Shown in pieces: positions 1 to 12,995 of a stretch of 43,245 nt of DNA (positions are counted from its first letter, which is position 1; the number at the start of each line of letters is the position of its first letter). The DNA is from Tetrahymena elliotti 4EA (lineage: Eukaryota > Ciliophora > Oligohymenophorea > Hymenostomatida > Tetrahymenidae). A program made the position numbers and the translations under genes. The stretch is taken from assembly GCA_000231825.2 (NCBI GenBank), contig JH720299.1:743987-787231 (forward strand), given 5' to 3'. Under the pieces are notes generated by a model, which worked only from the letters and a program-made list of their open reading frames with translations, was not told the origin of the DNA and did no database searches.

Positions 1-816
1 AATGAAAAGTGAAATACTTAATTTTAAATGGACTGACTGCTGTTCAATTTTATTAACATTTTTATACTTTTTTCACTCTTTTTAATATTTATTTTAATCA
101 TTTTTTAAAAGGAGCAATAATATCAGTGAAACAGGTTCACAAGGATTAGGATCTGAGTTAGCTAAATGCTCTCATCTCCAAAGCTTGGCTCTTGACCTAT
201 TGTAATAATTATTTTTGGATATTAATTATGAATTTTTGAATGAATAAAGAGTGAAATACTTAATTTTTAAGTGATTAGCTGATGCTTATTTGGCTCATTC
301 ACTCATTTTTATTTGTTCTTTTCAGATTTTATTCATATTTTCATACTTTTGTCACTTTTTTAGTCTTTCTTTATTCAATATTTATTTTTATCAATTTTTA
401 AAAGTGGAAATAATATTGGTGAAAAAGGTGCATTAGGATTAGGATCTGAGTTAGCTAAGTGCTTTAATCTCAAAACTTTGACTCTAAATGTCATGTATAA
501 ATTATTTTTGGATATTTATTAATTATAAATTTTTGAATGAATGAAGAGTGAAATACTTAATTTTTAAGAGGCTGACTGACTTAATTTAGGTTAAGTTTTA
601 TAGTTGATATTTATTTGACTCCTTCAATCATTTTTATTTGTTCTTGATTTTAATCACATTTTCATGCTTTTCTCACTCTTTTTAATATTTTTTTTTCAAT
701 ATTTATTTTTATCATTTTTTAAAAGGTGCAATAATATTGGTGAAATTGGTGCATAAGGATTAAGATCAAAACTAACAAAAGCAAAAAGATTAGTAGATCT
801 ATCATTAAATTATTGA
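1..816 (+). CDS. Leucine-rich-repeat-like protein, 3' end (partial, three last exons)
   Basis: Partial gene cut by the left edge of the window. Three exons can be joined: 112-201, 405-494 and 726-816, with introns 202-404 and 495-725. All exons begin and end in phase 2. The two internal exons are both 90 bases and each encodes one repeat with the pattern N-N-I-x-E-x-G-x-x-G-L-G-S-E-L-A-K-C-x-x-L, then a leucine-rich strand. The last exon encodes a diverged repeat and stops at TGA 814-816. The repeat has the spacing of leucine-rich repeats and probably forms a solenoid for protein binding; no catalytic part is visible. The introns are also similar to each other, and positions 1-111 look like the end of another intron copy, so whole exon-intron units were duplicated. 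The same family occurs at 20631-23769 on the other strand. Specific function is unknown. Confidence 0.7.
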
Positions 817-1943
817 AATAATGATTGCTTTTCATGATATGCTGATATTAATTTCTTTTTTAGATAAAATAATGATGATCGATCATACATAAAATAATTT
901 ATGAAAATTATCTTTTGATAAAGTTTCTAATAAATTTTAACTTAAGAATGAAGCTAAAAATATTTATAAATTATTGTATGAATGTTAAAACTTGTTTATC
1001 TATTTTAATTATTAGATTAAATTTTTATTGAATTACTAATATGATTTATTAATTGTTTTTTTTTATTTCCTAAATTGTAAGGACATTATCTTTATCATTA
1101 AATTTTTTTTTTGCAATTACCCTAAACATAATATTAGAAATAAATAAGCAATGGATTAATGAAAATAAGAGTAAATCAATTTAAGTAATTAAAATATAAA
1201 AATAAACACAAATAAAAAAGCAATTAAATATTCCGCTTAAACAATAAATGAATGAAAAAAAGAGTAAGCAAGTTAATTAAATAAAAAAAATTATTAAAAC
1301 AAACAAACATCTAATAAAATAACTTATTGTAAGAAAAAATGAATAAATGAAAAAAGAGTAACAAGAAAATATAAATATTAAGAAATGAATCAAAAAAAGA
1401 ATAAAAAAACCCCAAAATATTATTAAATAAAGAAATTTTGAATTGATAGAAAGAAAGAACAAGTAAATGAAAAAAAGAGTAAGTAAGTTTAAGAAATAAA
1501 AATACAAAAATAAATATAAAGAAAGAAAGAAATAATTAGGTTTAGTAATTATTATTATTTAACTTTTCTTTTACTGTAAATTTTATAAAAATATTAGGGT
1601 TTTATAATTATACTTTAATAAATTATTATTTTCATAATCAGATTTTTATTTTTTAGTTTTATTAGTTAGTTAGTCTTTTCAATTTATTTATTTATTAGCT
1701 CTTTGCTTATTCCTTATTTTATTGTTATTAGTATGTTATTTATTTATGTATTATTTAAATAATTTTTTATAAAATAAGTGAAAATCTATCAAGCTAAAGA
1801 AATTTATTATCTTTTTTGATGGTATTCTTTGAAAGTAGAATCAGGTATTTTTTTTGGTTTGACTTTTATTCTTAGTTGCTTGAAGTCTTGTGGAGTTATT
1901 GAATTTTATTTTCCAAATTAATCTGCATTTTAATTCAGCATTA
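817..1943. other. Intergenic, AT-rich, simple repeats
   Basis: Space between two convergent genes. It holds A-rich low-complexity DNA; between about 1240 and 1500 a loose repeat of the form aatgaaaaa-agagtaa recurs three times. I see no gene. Confidence 0.6.
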
Positions 1944-4900
1944 TCATAGCTAATTTTTTATTAAAAAATGTTTTTTATTTTGTGTTGATTTTTTAATAAT
2001 TATTTAATATGGATGGAATGAATAAGGTTATAAGTAAATACCTGAGCAATCTTAGGTTTGAAATTGCTTAAGAGGTGGTTTTTTAGCACTGTTATTTTGA
2101 GTTTGAAGACTGGAAACACAGTTTCTGTTTTCTTTTTGAAAATTGGGGCTCATTGATGGTGCATAATTCTTATTAGGAGATATTAGGTTAGTTTCTTAGA
2201 GATTAATAGGCAAATCTTAGCTTTCAATTGCTTTTCTGATGATTTAAATTTAACTAATTTAGTTTAAATTAGAATTGCGTCTTTTTGTGTTATTGATAGG
2301 ATCTTATTTTAGTCTTGTAGCTGACTTAATTCTCATTTACTTTAACAAATTTTATGCATTTAGTATTGATTGTGTTGTATGTGTTGTCTCTTTGCTATAT
2401 GGAGTACTAGTAGTTTGCAAATACTCTAAAGGACTATCTTTTTTACTTTGATATAAATTACTTGGTAATGGTGGAGGATGATGGTGATGTAGATTAAGTT
2501 TTTTCTTTTGCTGATTGCTGATAGTTGTTGGTCTGTTCAATTAAACTGCTGTTAATGGTTTTCCTGGTGAGTTCTAAGTTAGAGTTGAGCTCTTCTTTTG
2601 TGGGATTACTGGATTGTTGTTTGAATTTTATTTTATTTGTAATTATTGATGATTTGGTTAAGTTATTTATGAGCCGTTTTAATTTATTATTGAATGCCTT
2701 TTGAATGTCTTTTCACTATATGAACCTTGTTGATCTAAGGGGTTTTCTTAAATTTCTATTAAAATACTTCCATCAGTAAAATCTTGTCTATTGTTTAGAA
2801 CACTATTTCTCTTTTTTTATAAATTTGAAGAAGGAATTTGCTAAGGTTGATCAGGATTCAAACTTTTTTATTTCTTAATCATAAATTTTAAAGGTGGCTT
2901 TCTGGATAAACTTGCTAAATTGTTTTGAGTATTATCAGCCACTTAATTGAAAGAAATATTGCTCGAACTATTGTTGTTTGATTATTCTTGATTACAAATC
3001 TTGTTTTAAAAGTGCAATATTCCCTTATTACTGTTCTAATTTGACATCGAAATACCAGTACTAGTAGTATTTTAAGATATATAACCATATGTTTTAAATT
3101 TAAATATTCGATTTGAATTCGATTCCTCTATCTTGAATGGTTCAACTAAGCATATATCTTTGTTTTTATCTTAATAATCTATAGAACACTCACTTCTTTA
3201 TTTAGAAATCGTAGAATCTTACTAATAATTTTAAGCTTTCTTTTCAGATTATTCTAATTTTAATAATCCCTCCTAATCCTATTTGCTATCCTTATCCTAT
3301 CCAATTTGCATATTCTTAACATATTACATAAAAACCATTACTTTTAATTTCTATTTTTTATTAAAAAAACCATGTTACAATTAAACTAAATATTAATAAT
3401 TCTTTTTTAAATTCAAATTGTTTATTTGCTTTTCATCATTTCAAATTTACAAGATAATTTTTTTTAATTTCATTGATATTTTATTTATAGACTAACTTTA
3501 ATGAATGAATGATTTATTGGATACTCTAACTCCTCTTGGAAATATTTTTTTTTATTTTAACCAAAACAGATATTTCAAATTAACTATCCATTTTTTATTT
3601 CATTTCCATCCCTGTCTTATAATAACTACCAAAAAATAAATTTTCAAAGGGTAGTTAGTTACTTTATTTGAAATATCTGCTGTATTTGATTATTATAAAA
3701 TATTTAATGATCTGAATAATTCTAATATTTATGCTCTTGTAGGTGATAGAGAGAGAGCATTTATTTATTTTGTTAACAATTTTATTAAAATAACAAATAA
3801 CTATCAATTACTTGAATAAGACTCTCTTTTATTTTAAATGATAATAGCTATTCATTCATTGTCATAGGAATAGCACCGTTTAAGTTTTCAGTAATAAAAG
3901 GATGTTGTAGTGCTTAAATTGCAGAATATCTTTCAGTAGGATTTATCAAGCTCAATTTCGACAATAAACTTTTTGCCAAGCTATTTAATTTAAAATAAGA
4001 ATTAAAAATATTGATTGAGATCAATTAAAATTTTGAGACAAAATAGAAAATCTTTAAGCTTCAATTTGAGAAGAAAATATGAATGAAAAATATCTCTTTC
4101 ACTTTAATCATAAAATTTATTTCTTCAAATTTTAAAAAATGAAGTTAATAAGGTTAAAATTCATTTTTGTTTTAGATCTATTAATTTTTTTTATGTTATT
4201 AGCTTTACATGATTTATTTTAGAAATTAGTTAATTAATCCTTTGCTTTAAGTAATAAAATCCATTTTATTATATTTAATCAGCGCACATAAATCGAGCTA
4301 GTTAGCAAGCAACTCATTTGTTTCAAATTTATTTAAATAAGCTTTCTATTTTGAAACAGTTCAGCGTTAATTTAAATTAGGCATATCTTTTTATTAATTT
4401 GTTAATTATGTCAAAAATATATTTTATTGCAAGCTGACACAAACTTCACTCTATGAGTTCGAACATATTTGTTTAAAACTTTTCTTATCAAATTTCCTTA
4501 TCAAATCAAAACAAAAAAAATAATTAAAGGAGCTAGTTAAGTTAAGAAATAAGGATTTATAATCTCTTCATTATAATTTAGGATTTGGACTGAAGCAATA
4601 TAAAAATGCTACAAGCTTATTTTTTGCCTTTATTTGTTTAATTGCAAGTTTGCAATTAAATCACTTAAATTTTTTTATTTAAAAAAGTTACTGAAAAAAA
4701 GTTAAATAACTGATTTAGGATTAGTGATTTAATTAGAATTGCTTGAGTTTTCTAAAGTAGATTCAATAATAATCATACCTACCTTTTGACTTCTCAGTAT
4801 TTTCTTATTTAATTTATTCATCGGTCAGTCAAATTTTAAAAATAATTAACAAAAATCTGAAAAAACAGTCAGTAGGGTAAATAAATAGACAATCAACTTG

Positions 4901-6366
4901 AAAAATGCTTTCATTCAGGATTAATTCTCAAATTGATTTGATTTTTTAATTACTTTGAAAAGTGAGAAGGAATTTTCCACTTTGGATTTGAAAGTTTTTA
5001 TTTGAAAGTGTCAGCATCGTCTGATTTTGGTTCATAGAAAGGATGATTTCCTTGATCAAGGAGATTATGCATAGTGATTCCACAGCTCCAAATATCTATT
5101 TACTGTTTGATATAAAATGAATTCTTAATATTTTTTTTAATTTGGTGCAAGAGAAATTGCATAGAAAAATAGTTTAAAAATAAAATGTTGAATTTATCAG
5201 ATATGAAATAGTATTTTTTGTTGTTTTTTTTAATTTTCTAATCATTTGTTAAGGTTTTTACTTTTGAGTACACTCTGGATGCAAAAAATTCTGGTGCCAT
5301 GTAAAGGAGAGTACCACACTACTCCGTAAGACCATTAGTTGTCCATAATGAAAATGCAGAACTTAATCCAAAATCAGCAATTTTGATGGAAGTAAAATCA
5401 TTAACATCGTTGATAAGAATATTTTCTGTTAAGATTTAAATAAAGTATTTGTTAGTAAATTGAATTTATAATGGATAGGAAGATAATTGCAATATTTAAT
5501 TAACACATGATATTTATTTCTAATAAAAATAGCAAAAATCACATCACTTTCTTATAACAATTCCATAAATATTTTTCTTTATTTATTATAAATTTGTTTG
5601 TTTGTTTGATTATTTGGTTGATTTACGTCAAAGAAAACAAACACTCTAATTTATAATGTGCTAATTAATACCATAATTATCTAACATTCTTCTGAGTATA
5701 TTTATTCAATTTAATTCATTTTACCTGGCTTTAAGTCTCTATGAACTATGTTTTTGCCATGTATGTAAACTAGGCCCTGCATGATGCTTTTCATTATTTA
5801 AGAGACTTCTTTTTCTTTAAACCATTCATTTTTACTCTTTCTATCTTTCATGAGTTAAGAGAGTGAGCCTCCTCTCACAAGTTCCATCGCGATTAAAATT
5901 TTAGTATCTGTTTCGCAAACTTTTTTGAATTCAACAACGTTTGGATGATTGAGCTTTTCGAGAATTCTTGCTTCTTGTTTGACTTTTTCGATGCAATCTT
6001 CGCCCATTTTCTTTTTATTGATGACCTTTTAGAATGAGAATTCATAAGAAAAAAAACACTTAGTATTTAGTTATTTTTCAAATCAAACAAAATAGAGTTT
6101 AAAACAAATAGAAAAAGCAAGCATTTTTTAAATAAATCCAAATGCAAAGCACTCCATTTTAATTTATTTTCTTGCTTTTTTTAAGTGTTTTGATTGCCAA
6201 AAATAGATTTTACCTTAATAGCAACTTCCTAGTTTGTAGAATTATCAATAGCTTAAATAACCTTGCCAAAAGCTCCCTATCCAATCACTTTGATAGGCTT
6301 AAAAAATGTAGAAAAATTATAAAATTCACTATCACCATAATCTAGCTGTTGTATCCACTATTCCAT
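1944..6366 (-). CDS. Protein kinase, CAMK-like catalytic domain with long Gln/Asn-rich tail
   Basis: Serine/threonine protein kinase. Exons: 6366-6214, 6025-5725, 5425-5262, 5102-4954, 3980 to about 3812, and a tail exon near 3311-1944 ending at TGA 1946-1944. Visible landmarks: P-loop G-Q-G-A-F-G-K-V at residues 29-36, ATP-binding lysine in V-A-I-K (51), H-R-D-L-K-P-E-N (146-153), D-F-G (169-171), M-A-P-E (194-197), D-I-W-S-C-G, and the distal arginine in N-P-T-E-R-Y. All catalytic residues are present, so it should be active. The order and motifs fit the CAMK/CDPK-like kinases common in ciliates; no EF-hands are seen. The tail (about 450 residues) is low-complexity with a His/Pro patch near 2480. 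The join between catalytic exon and tail (3311-3812) is not resolved; the frame before it stays open to TGA 3436-3438, only 125 bases upstream, which argues for one gene. Start is the first in-frame ATG; the frame is open upstream. Confidence 0.8.
3981..4953 (-). other. Long intron in the kinase gene
   Basis: A 973-base intron with donor GTAATT at 4953 and acceptor ATAG at 3981. It joins H-F-S-N to L-A-K-S-L-L in the C-lobe of the kinase, where continuity is required. It is far longer than the other kinase introns (188, 299 and 159 bases). A slightly GC-richer patch lies at about 4280-4460; no RNA gene was recognised there. Confidence 0.65.
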
Positions 6367-8551
6367 TTAAAATTATTTCTCTTTCTTTTGTATTCCAGTT
6401 GCTTGTTATTTAAAAGCAATCTCCTTATAAATCTCTAACTATTTTAAACTGGGATAGTCTCTTTTTGTTGAAACTTTTGTGGCTACTAATAAGTAGTTGT
6501 TATATATATATTTATTTATTTTGTTTGTTTATTAGTTTGTTAGTTAGTTAAGCAATTAGCTGTTTGTGCCAATTTTTATTATAAATTAAATTAATGATTA
6601 AATCAATATTTGTTTGTATGTTGGATGAATACTATTCTATTTCTATTTATTTATTTTATTTCTTTTAATTTAATATTGATTACCCTTTATTCGATTTATT
6701 AAAATCATCATTTATTTATTTGTTCATAACAATCTATCATTTATTTGTATAATAGCCTTCTCCTCTATTAATAAATAATAAGTCAGTCAGTCAGTCAATC
6801 TATCCATAATCAGATGAATGAAAAAATATAATGAAATACTTAATTAATTATAAATTTTATAATTAAATTAATGAATGATCTATGGATCACCTTTTATACA
6901 CTGAAATTTAATATAGATGCAAAATAATGAAATTCCAAACATCAAATTGGAACATAAATTCATAATTTATCAAATGAAGATACATACATTCATTCATTTG
7001 TTTATTTTCTATCCATTTGTTTGTTTAATAAATAGAGTTTGTTGTAATCTGCATAAAAATTAAATTTTAATATTTGATAATTTTAAATAATTAATATATT
7101 TAAACAGATATGATTTCTTCCATTCAGTCAGTTAAAGCATCTTTCTATTTACATTTATTTCTTTCATCTTTTGTGTTACTAATTAGTATTCAAATTTATT
7201 CAGATTCTCTTTTAGGTCTACCTAATTTATTTTATGTATACAATCAATATCTTTATAAATATTCTTTATCTATTATATTTCGTTTGCTTCTATAGCTAAA
7301 TTTCAATTTTTTTACTGCTTTCTTATCCGATTATCAAGTTATTATTTATAAATAAATCATTTCAAAGCCATAGATTCATATGTAAATTCATGAATGTTTT
7401 CATCTAAGACAACAACTTTGATAGTTTTATTTCAATAGAAATTATATAGTAACAAAACAAAACCTATTTATTTTGAGAAAAATTTAGATAGATAGATTAA
7501 TTCATATAAAATTAAACTAAAAAAAATAGACATTTTAAATTTAAATCTTAAAAAACTAATTTTTTTTAATTTTCGCAAATATTTTTTATAGCATTTGCAT
7601 TCTAAAATAAAAAAGAGAAAATGAACAAACTAATAAATGTAATTGTAAAGTTTATTATTAAAATACACAAACTAAATATTATTAGAAACAAAAAACAATA
7701 CAAACAATGAATCAATTTTCATTTTGTGAAAATAAAAAGGAAAGATATTATTTCAATATTAATTAATGGACTAAATAGATATTTTTGAGGGAAATTGAAT
7801 TTTTAGTTAGTTTTTTAATGCAATAGTGTAGTCTGTCTGATATGCTTAATATTTATTGATCAAAATTAAATAAAAAGATATTTCATAATTAATTAATGAA
7901 CTAAATAGATATTTTTAGTTGATTTGGAATTTGTAATTTAACTTATAAATGCAATAGCCTAGCCATAATATGATATGCTTAATATTTATTTATAAAAGTT
8001 ATATTGAAAAAAATTTAAATAATTTTGCTTTTTCTTTCACTTTCTTTTCTTTTTTAAAGCATCTTTATTAAAAAAAGCTAAACAAGTAAAAAATAAACTC
8101 AATTAAATTAAATTATTTCTATAAAACCAACAAACCATCCAAATGCTGTTTTTCTTTTATTCGCGTAAAATATCTTCTATTAAGTAAAATCTAATTTGTT
8201 TTAACTTATTTGCTTACAGAATTAAATTTATATTAAAATTAAAACTTATTTTTTAACAAAGCATTCATTTTCTTTAAAAAGTTTCACAAACTTTTAAAAA
8301 AATATTTTAAAGTGAGTTAGAAATTTTGAGTTTATTTAGTGAATAATCATTTCTTTACATTTATTTAAGCTTTATTTAGAAAATTTTTGAAAATTAAATG
8401 GTCAAAACATAGTAAGAATGAAATTACTCACTTAAAATATTAAGAAAATCTAATAACAAATATAAATTTTTAAAAGATTACATTCATATAATATTAATAT
8501 GGGTTTATTTATCTATCAATTAAAATATATCTAAGAGAAAGACTAAAAATC
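6367..8551. other. Intergenic, low complexity
   Basis: Upstream of the kinase and downstream of the zinc-finger gene. It contains A+T simple sequence, an (agtc)n tract at 6781-6796 and a tandem duplication at 7741-7990. A + strand frame opens at ATG 7110 and closes at TGA 7421 (103 codons, hydrophobic N-terminus), but its length is within chance expectation when only TGA stops. Confidence 0.5.
7741..7990. repeat. Tandem duplication, two copies of about 118 bases
   Basis: Copies at 7741-7857 and 7872-7990. They share taattaatg-actaaatagatattttt near the start, atgcaatag in the middle and tatgcttaatatttatt at the end, with scattered differences between these blocks. No coding potential is seen. 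Confidence 0.6.
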
Positions 8552-11500
8552 TCATACTTGCTCCAATTTTTTATTGTTTTCTGAATTTTCATTTGAGTTG
8601 TTATTTAATTATTACTCAGTATTTTATTATGCTTTTTTATCTTCCTCATTTTAAGATTCGCTTTACTAATTTTCTTATTAAATTACATTTTCTAATATAA
8701 TTTTATCTGCTTCTTTTTTATCATTAATTTCTTGATCTAATTTCTTTTCAGAATCATTTTATTTTTCGTTTTAATCTGTTTCTTTAGTTTCAGTTTAATT
8801 TACTTCTTTTTCATCTGAAATCTTTTGTATTTCTTAATCTGTATTTCCAGTAATTATTTACTATTCATTAGTACCTGCCTACTTTTCAACATTTTCGTTC
8901 TTATCTGCTTATAAGGGTTATTCTATTTCCATTTCCTTATTTTCTTAATTCAGTTGATCTCCTTTATTTTCTATTTCTTTTTTTACTGCTTAAATTTCCT
9001 TATTTTATAACTCTTATTCATTTTCACAATCAACTTTATCTTCTCTATTTTCATTCACTTCTTTCTATTCGTTTTCATCAACTTTATTTTCTTTCTCTTA
9101 TTCATTAAGTTAATTTTCTTTGTTTTACTCATCAATATTATTTTCTTTATCCTAACCAGCTTCTTAGTTATTTACTTATTCTTATTCTTTTTATGAATCT
9201 TTATTTTGCTCATTTTAAATTTTTTTATCATCAGAGTGATTATTCTCTATTTATTCACTTTCTACCTGCATCTTATTGTCAGTTTCTAATGGCTAGGTTT
9301 CAATTGTGTTCAAATTTTCTTATGTTTATTTCTAATTATCTTTTTTATCTTAATTTTCTAAAATTTATTCTTTTTCATTTTAAGTCTGTTGTTATAATTC
9401 TTTTTTGGTTTCTTTGTTTTCTTCAATTTAATCACTTTCTTTTGAAACATTTTAATTGGTTTCTTCTTCTATCTTCATCTCTTTTTCAGTTTATTTATTT
9501 TCAGAATCAGGTTTGCTTTGTGATTCACTTTTATTTTCTTAGGAGGAATCTGAATCTTTTTTTAAGTCTTCAGATATCTAAACAATATCAGCTTTTTCAA
9601 TATTTTCAGTTTGTTTTGCTTTATTTTCTTAAGTGTTTTTAACAGAATTTTCTTAATTTTCTTGAGGTTCTGAGGGTATTTCTAAAATATCTTCGAATTC
9701 TGACAACTATTTGACATTATCATAAACTTTAATCATGAAATGTGCTTTGAAAAGTTTATAAAAGCTCTTAGAGGGGATATTCGTGGGTATATTTCTGTCA
9801 GAGAATAAATCAATAATACGTTAATTAATGCATTTTTTAATTTAAACTTCCTTTTAAATAGGATTAAGACATTCTTTCTAAACAAAGAAATGAGCAATTT
9901 CTTTTTTCCATTTACGTTAAGGCAAAGCAGCTTAAATTTACATGATCTGCATCATCTCAGGATGAATAATATACAAACTCTATGGTCCATTTAATTTATT
10001 TCTATTTAACTTAACATATTCCATAATAAATTTTTTATAAACCCTAGACTTTTCATCATCAGAAAGCTTGTTTGGTTTCTTTTAAAGTTTCTTAGAATAA
10101 GACTCACTATCTTCTTATTAACTAACATCCTTTAATTCCTTAGATTAACTTGACTTAGGAATAGGCACAACAAATTTCTTATTCTCCTTATCCTTATTAT
10201 TATTGTTATTGTTGTTGATGTGACTTGAATAATTATAATGTATCTCACTTTATTTCTATTCCTCAATGATTTTATCTTAATCTAATACAGTTGAATCAAT
10301 TTCTATCATCTGCATCATATTACTACTTGAATCTCTAAATTCGCTATTACTGCATTCATCATAAACATTTGTCTAAACCTATTTTTCTTCAATTTAATCA
10401 CTCTTCTAACCTTCATCAGTCTTTAATGCTGTTTCAACTGTTGTTCTTTTAGGCAATGTCTTATTCAGCTCTTCTAAAATATAAAAAGGAGTCTTAAATG
10501 CTTCATCATTTGATTTTTATTCTTCCAAATTATTATTATTATTATTACTGTTCATGTTACTGTTGTTGTCTTTGTTACTATTCTAGCTATTAAGAAGCTT
10601 TTCTCTGTAATCGTATTTCTGCATAACGTTTTAGATTCTCCTCCAATTATCTTAATTTTCAATCAGCTGATTGCTTTAATCATCTTCATTTTTCCCTCTT
10701 TTGCCTTGCTTCTTTGTTTATGTTGGAGCATTTTGACTGGATAGTTACTCATTTTTAGATTGAGTTTGCTAGTTTTAATATTAACCTGATGATGCTACAA
10801 CCTTAGATTTATTTTATTTGTCATTTTAAGATAAAGATTAAGATGAAGAAACACCTCCTTTAGATTTTCCAGCTTAAGTGGGATTTTATTATTGACTTTT
10901 ACTTTCTTCTTCTTTTTTACCTTTTGCAGGAGCTTTAGAACTGATTGAAGATTAGGACAGACCTGCTTTAGATTTTTGAGCTGGTTTTTTAGATGATTCT
11001 CTCTCATTATAATCCAAATCAGAACTTCTTGGCTTTTTTCCTCCTGCTGTCTTCCTTTCACTTTTAGGAGGAGAGCGACTCCTGCTTCTACTTCTACTTT
11101 TGTCTCTGATACTTGACTTTGATTATGTCAAAGAATTAGAACTTGTTTTCTTACTTTTACGAAGCTGCAATTTTTTTTATTGATATTTTTCCTAAAGCTA
11201 TGCTTTATTGTATTCAATTTTCTCACACTTTTAATCACAAGGCAGCAAAACACTCAAATTATTTCCTTCATTTGTAAATGTTTCTCTTTAAACATACATA
11301 TTCTGAATAAATTCTTTATTTAAAAAAAATAAATAAATAGTTTTGAAAGAAATTAATTTGAAAATTTACCTTTAAGAAACTTATCTTCTGGGTAGTCAAT
11401 ATAGCTTAAATTGTATAAATGCTCTTCACAAAATACTACATGATGCTCTGGCTCTGAATTCTTATATCTTAAAAGATAATATGTGATTTTCATTAACATA

Positions 11501-12995
11501 AAAATTAAAAATAATTTACTGTTTTTCTCTACATTCCATTAAAGTATTCATCTACGTCACATCTTGAATTATTCCAATTCTTTTACCGCATGAAAAGTGG
11601 AAAGTGAAATTACAACCTGAAGTATGACACTATTATATTTAAATATTATAAAACTAATTAAAAAGAATGCTTAATATGCTTAAAAAGATTTAGCATTAAT
11701 TTTTAATGATTATGGATGATAAATAAAGTAATTCTTAAGTAAAATTATTATAATAATAAATAAACTAAGCAAATTACATATCCACAATTCCCTGTTTTTA
11801 ATCCACATATTCTGCATTCATTTGTTGTTCTCTTTGGGCTATACTTCTAAACAATCAGAGTTCTTGTGCTATTTTTTAAATTTATAAATTTTTTATTCAC
11901 CTTCAATAAATTAAATTAATTAGAGAAAGTTTGTTGATCGATCATTCATAAAATTAAGGGTAAAAAATTCAGCTCTATGTTTATATTTGTTTTTTATTGT
12001 ACTTATTATGATCTAAGAAGCCAAGTAGTTAACTGATTATGAAAAAATTAAGATTTAAGCAGGTGGATATTAGGTTTGTTTATGTTACCCTGATTTAAAT
12101 CTTAATCGTTAATGTATCATTTTAAATAAATACGCGCTTATTATAAATAAATTAAATGATTTATATTTAGTTAGAGGGTTGGTTTGTTGTAATAAATTAT
12201 AACAAAAGATTGGTAGATTATTCAAACTATCAATAAAATTGCATGGATGATATATTGGTTGTAATTATGTTGCTCTAATTGAAATGTTAATGTTTTTGAT
12301 AGATAGCTCATTAAATACCCGCTTACTATTAGCTAAAAAGCGAGCTAAGTAATTAACAATTAAATTAATCAATTCTTTGTTTGTTAGTTAGTTAGTTATT
12401 ACCTATCAACAAAATTGAGAGATTTTATAGATGAAACGCAGCCTACATGTGACCATATTTGAGTTCCAGTGTGCTGGATAGTTATTTTTTTAACGATTCC
12501 TTTTTCTTCTGGACAGAAATAACATTTAATGCTGTTCGTATCATGTAGTTTCTATTCATTGATATAGTCTTTTATGTATTAGGCGCATCTTTCACAATAC
12601 CAATCATCTAAATTTCATTTTTATTAAGATTAACAAAAATGAATGAATCCATTTTACAAATTTAAAGCAATCAATAAAATTCTATTTAAAATATTCATAT
12701 AGATATAATTCATTACTTTCTGGAATGCTATCAAGAAGTTCTCCTCCATAACAACTTTAATGAACCAAGCCATTACAAAGTTCACAAAATATTAAATCAT
12801 CTTACTGCATTCCCTCTTTGATAAGACAAACTTCGCAGAAATCATAACCTTCAGGCCAGTTCTAAGAAGAAAAGAACAAATGTGATAAATATAAATTAAT
12901 CATTTTGTAAAAATTGAATAATTTACCAAAATAATGTCCTTGTAGTGCTCTTTTAACACTGATAATTATTCTTAGCTTGGGTTTAAAACGCTCAT
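8552..12995 (-). CDS. PHD and extended-PHD zinc-finger protein with long charged tail
   Basis: Probable chromatin reader of 1159 residues. Seven exons with matching phases: 12995-12927, 12861-12717, 12607-12403, 11868-11778, 11629-11520, 11467-11370, 11313-8552. A classical PHD finger starts near residue 32 (C-E-V-C, later F-C-E-L-C, C-Y-G-G, then W-Y-C-E-R-C). It is followed by a second C-Y-F-C-P element and an extended PHD with C-R-I-C, G-N-C-G-Y-C and F-H-F-S-C-G, then F-C-E-E-H. This PHD/zinc-knuckle/ePHD order is that of the JADE, BRPF and AF10 families, which bind histone H3 tails and scaffold acetyltransferases or methyltransferases. The last exon (about 920 residues) has an R-S-rich basic stretch with R-S-R-S-R-S, long Asn/Gln/Ser runs, one better-ordered segment near 9720-10050, and a Lys/Glu/Gln/Asn-rich tail. 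No acetyltransferase, SET or bromodomain is visible. Stop TGA 8554-8552. Nuclear location is inferred. Confidence 0.85.

Noticed and set aside
1277..1507. Minus-strand Phe/Ile-rich frame
   Set aside because: Low-complexity A-rich DNA read on the opposite strand.
7110..7421. Plus-strand hydrophobic frame of 103 codons
   Set aside because: Length within chance expectation when only TGA stops; no family signature and no supporting codon bias.
9193..9642. Plus-strand frame inside the zinc-finger gene
   Set aside because: Antisense shadow of the Lys/Glu-rich tail exon; Phe/Leu-rich composition is the complement of that tail.
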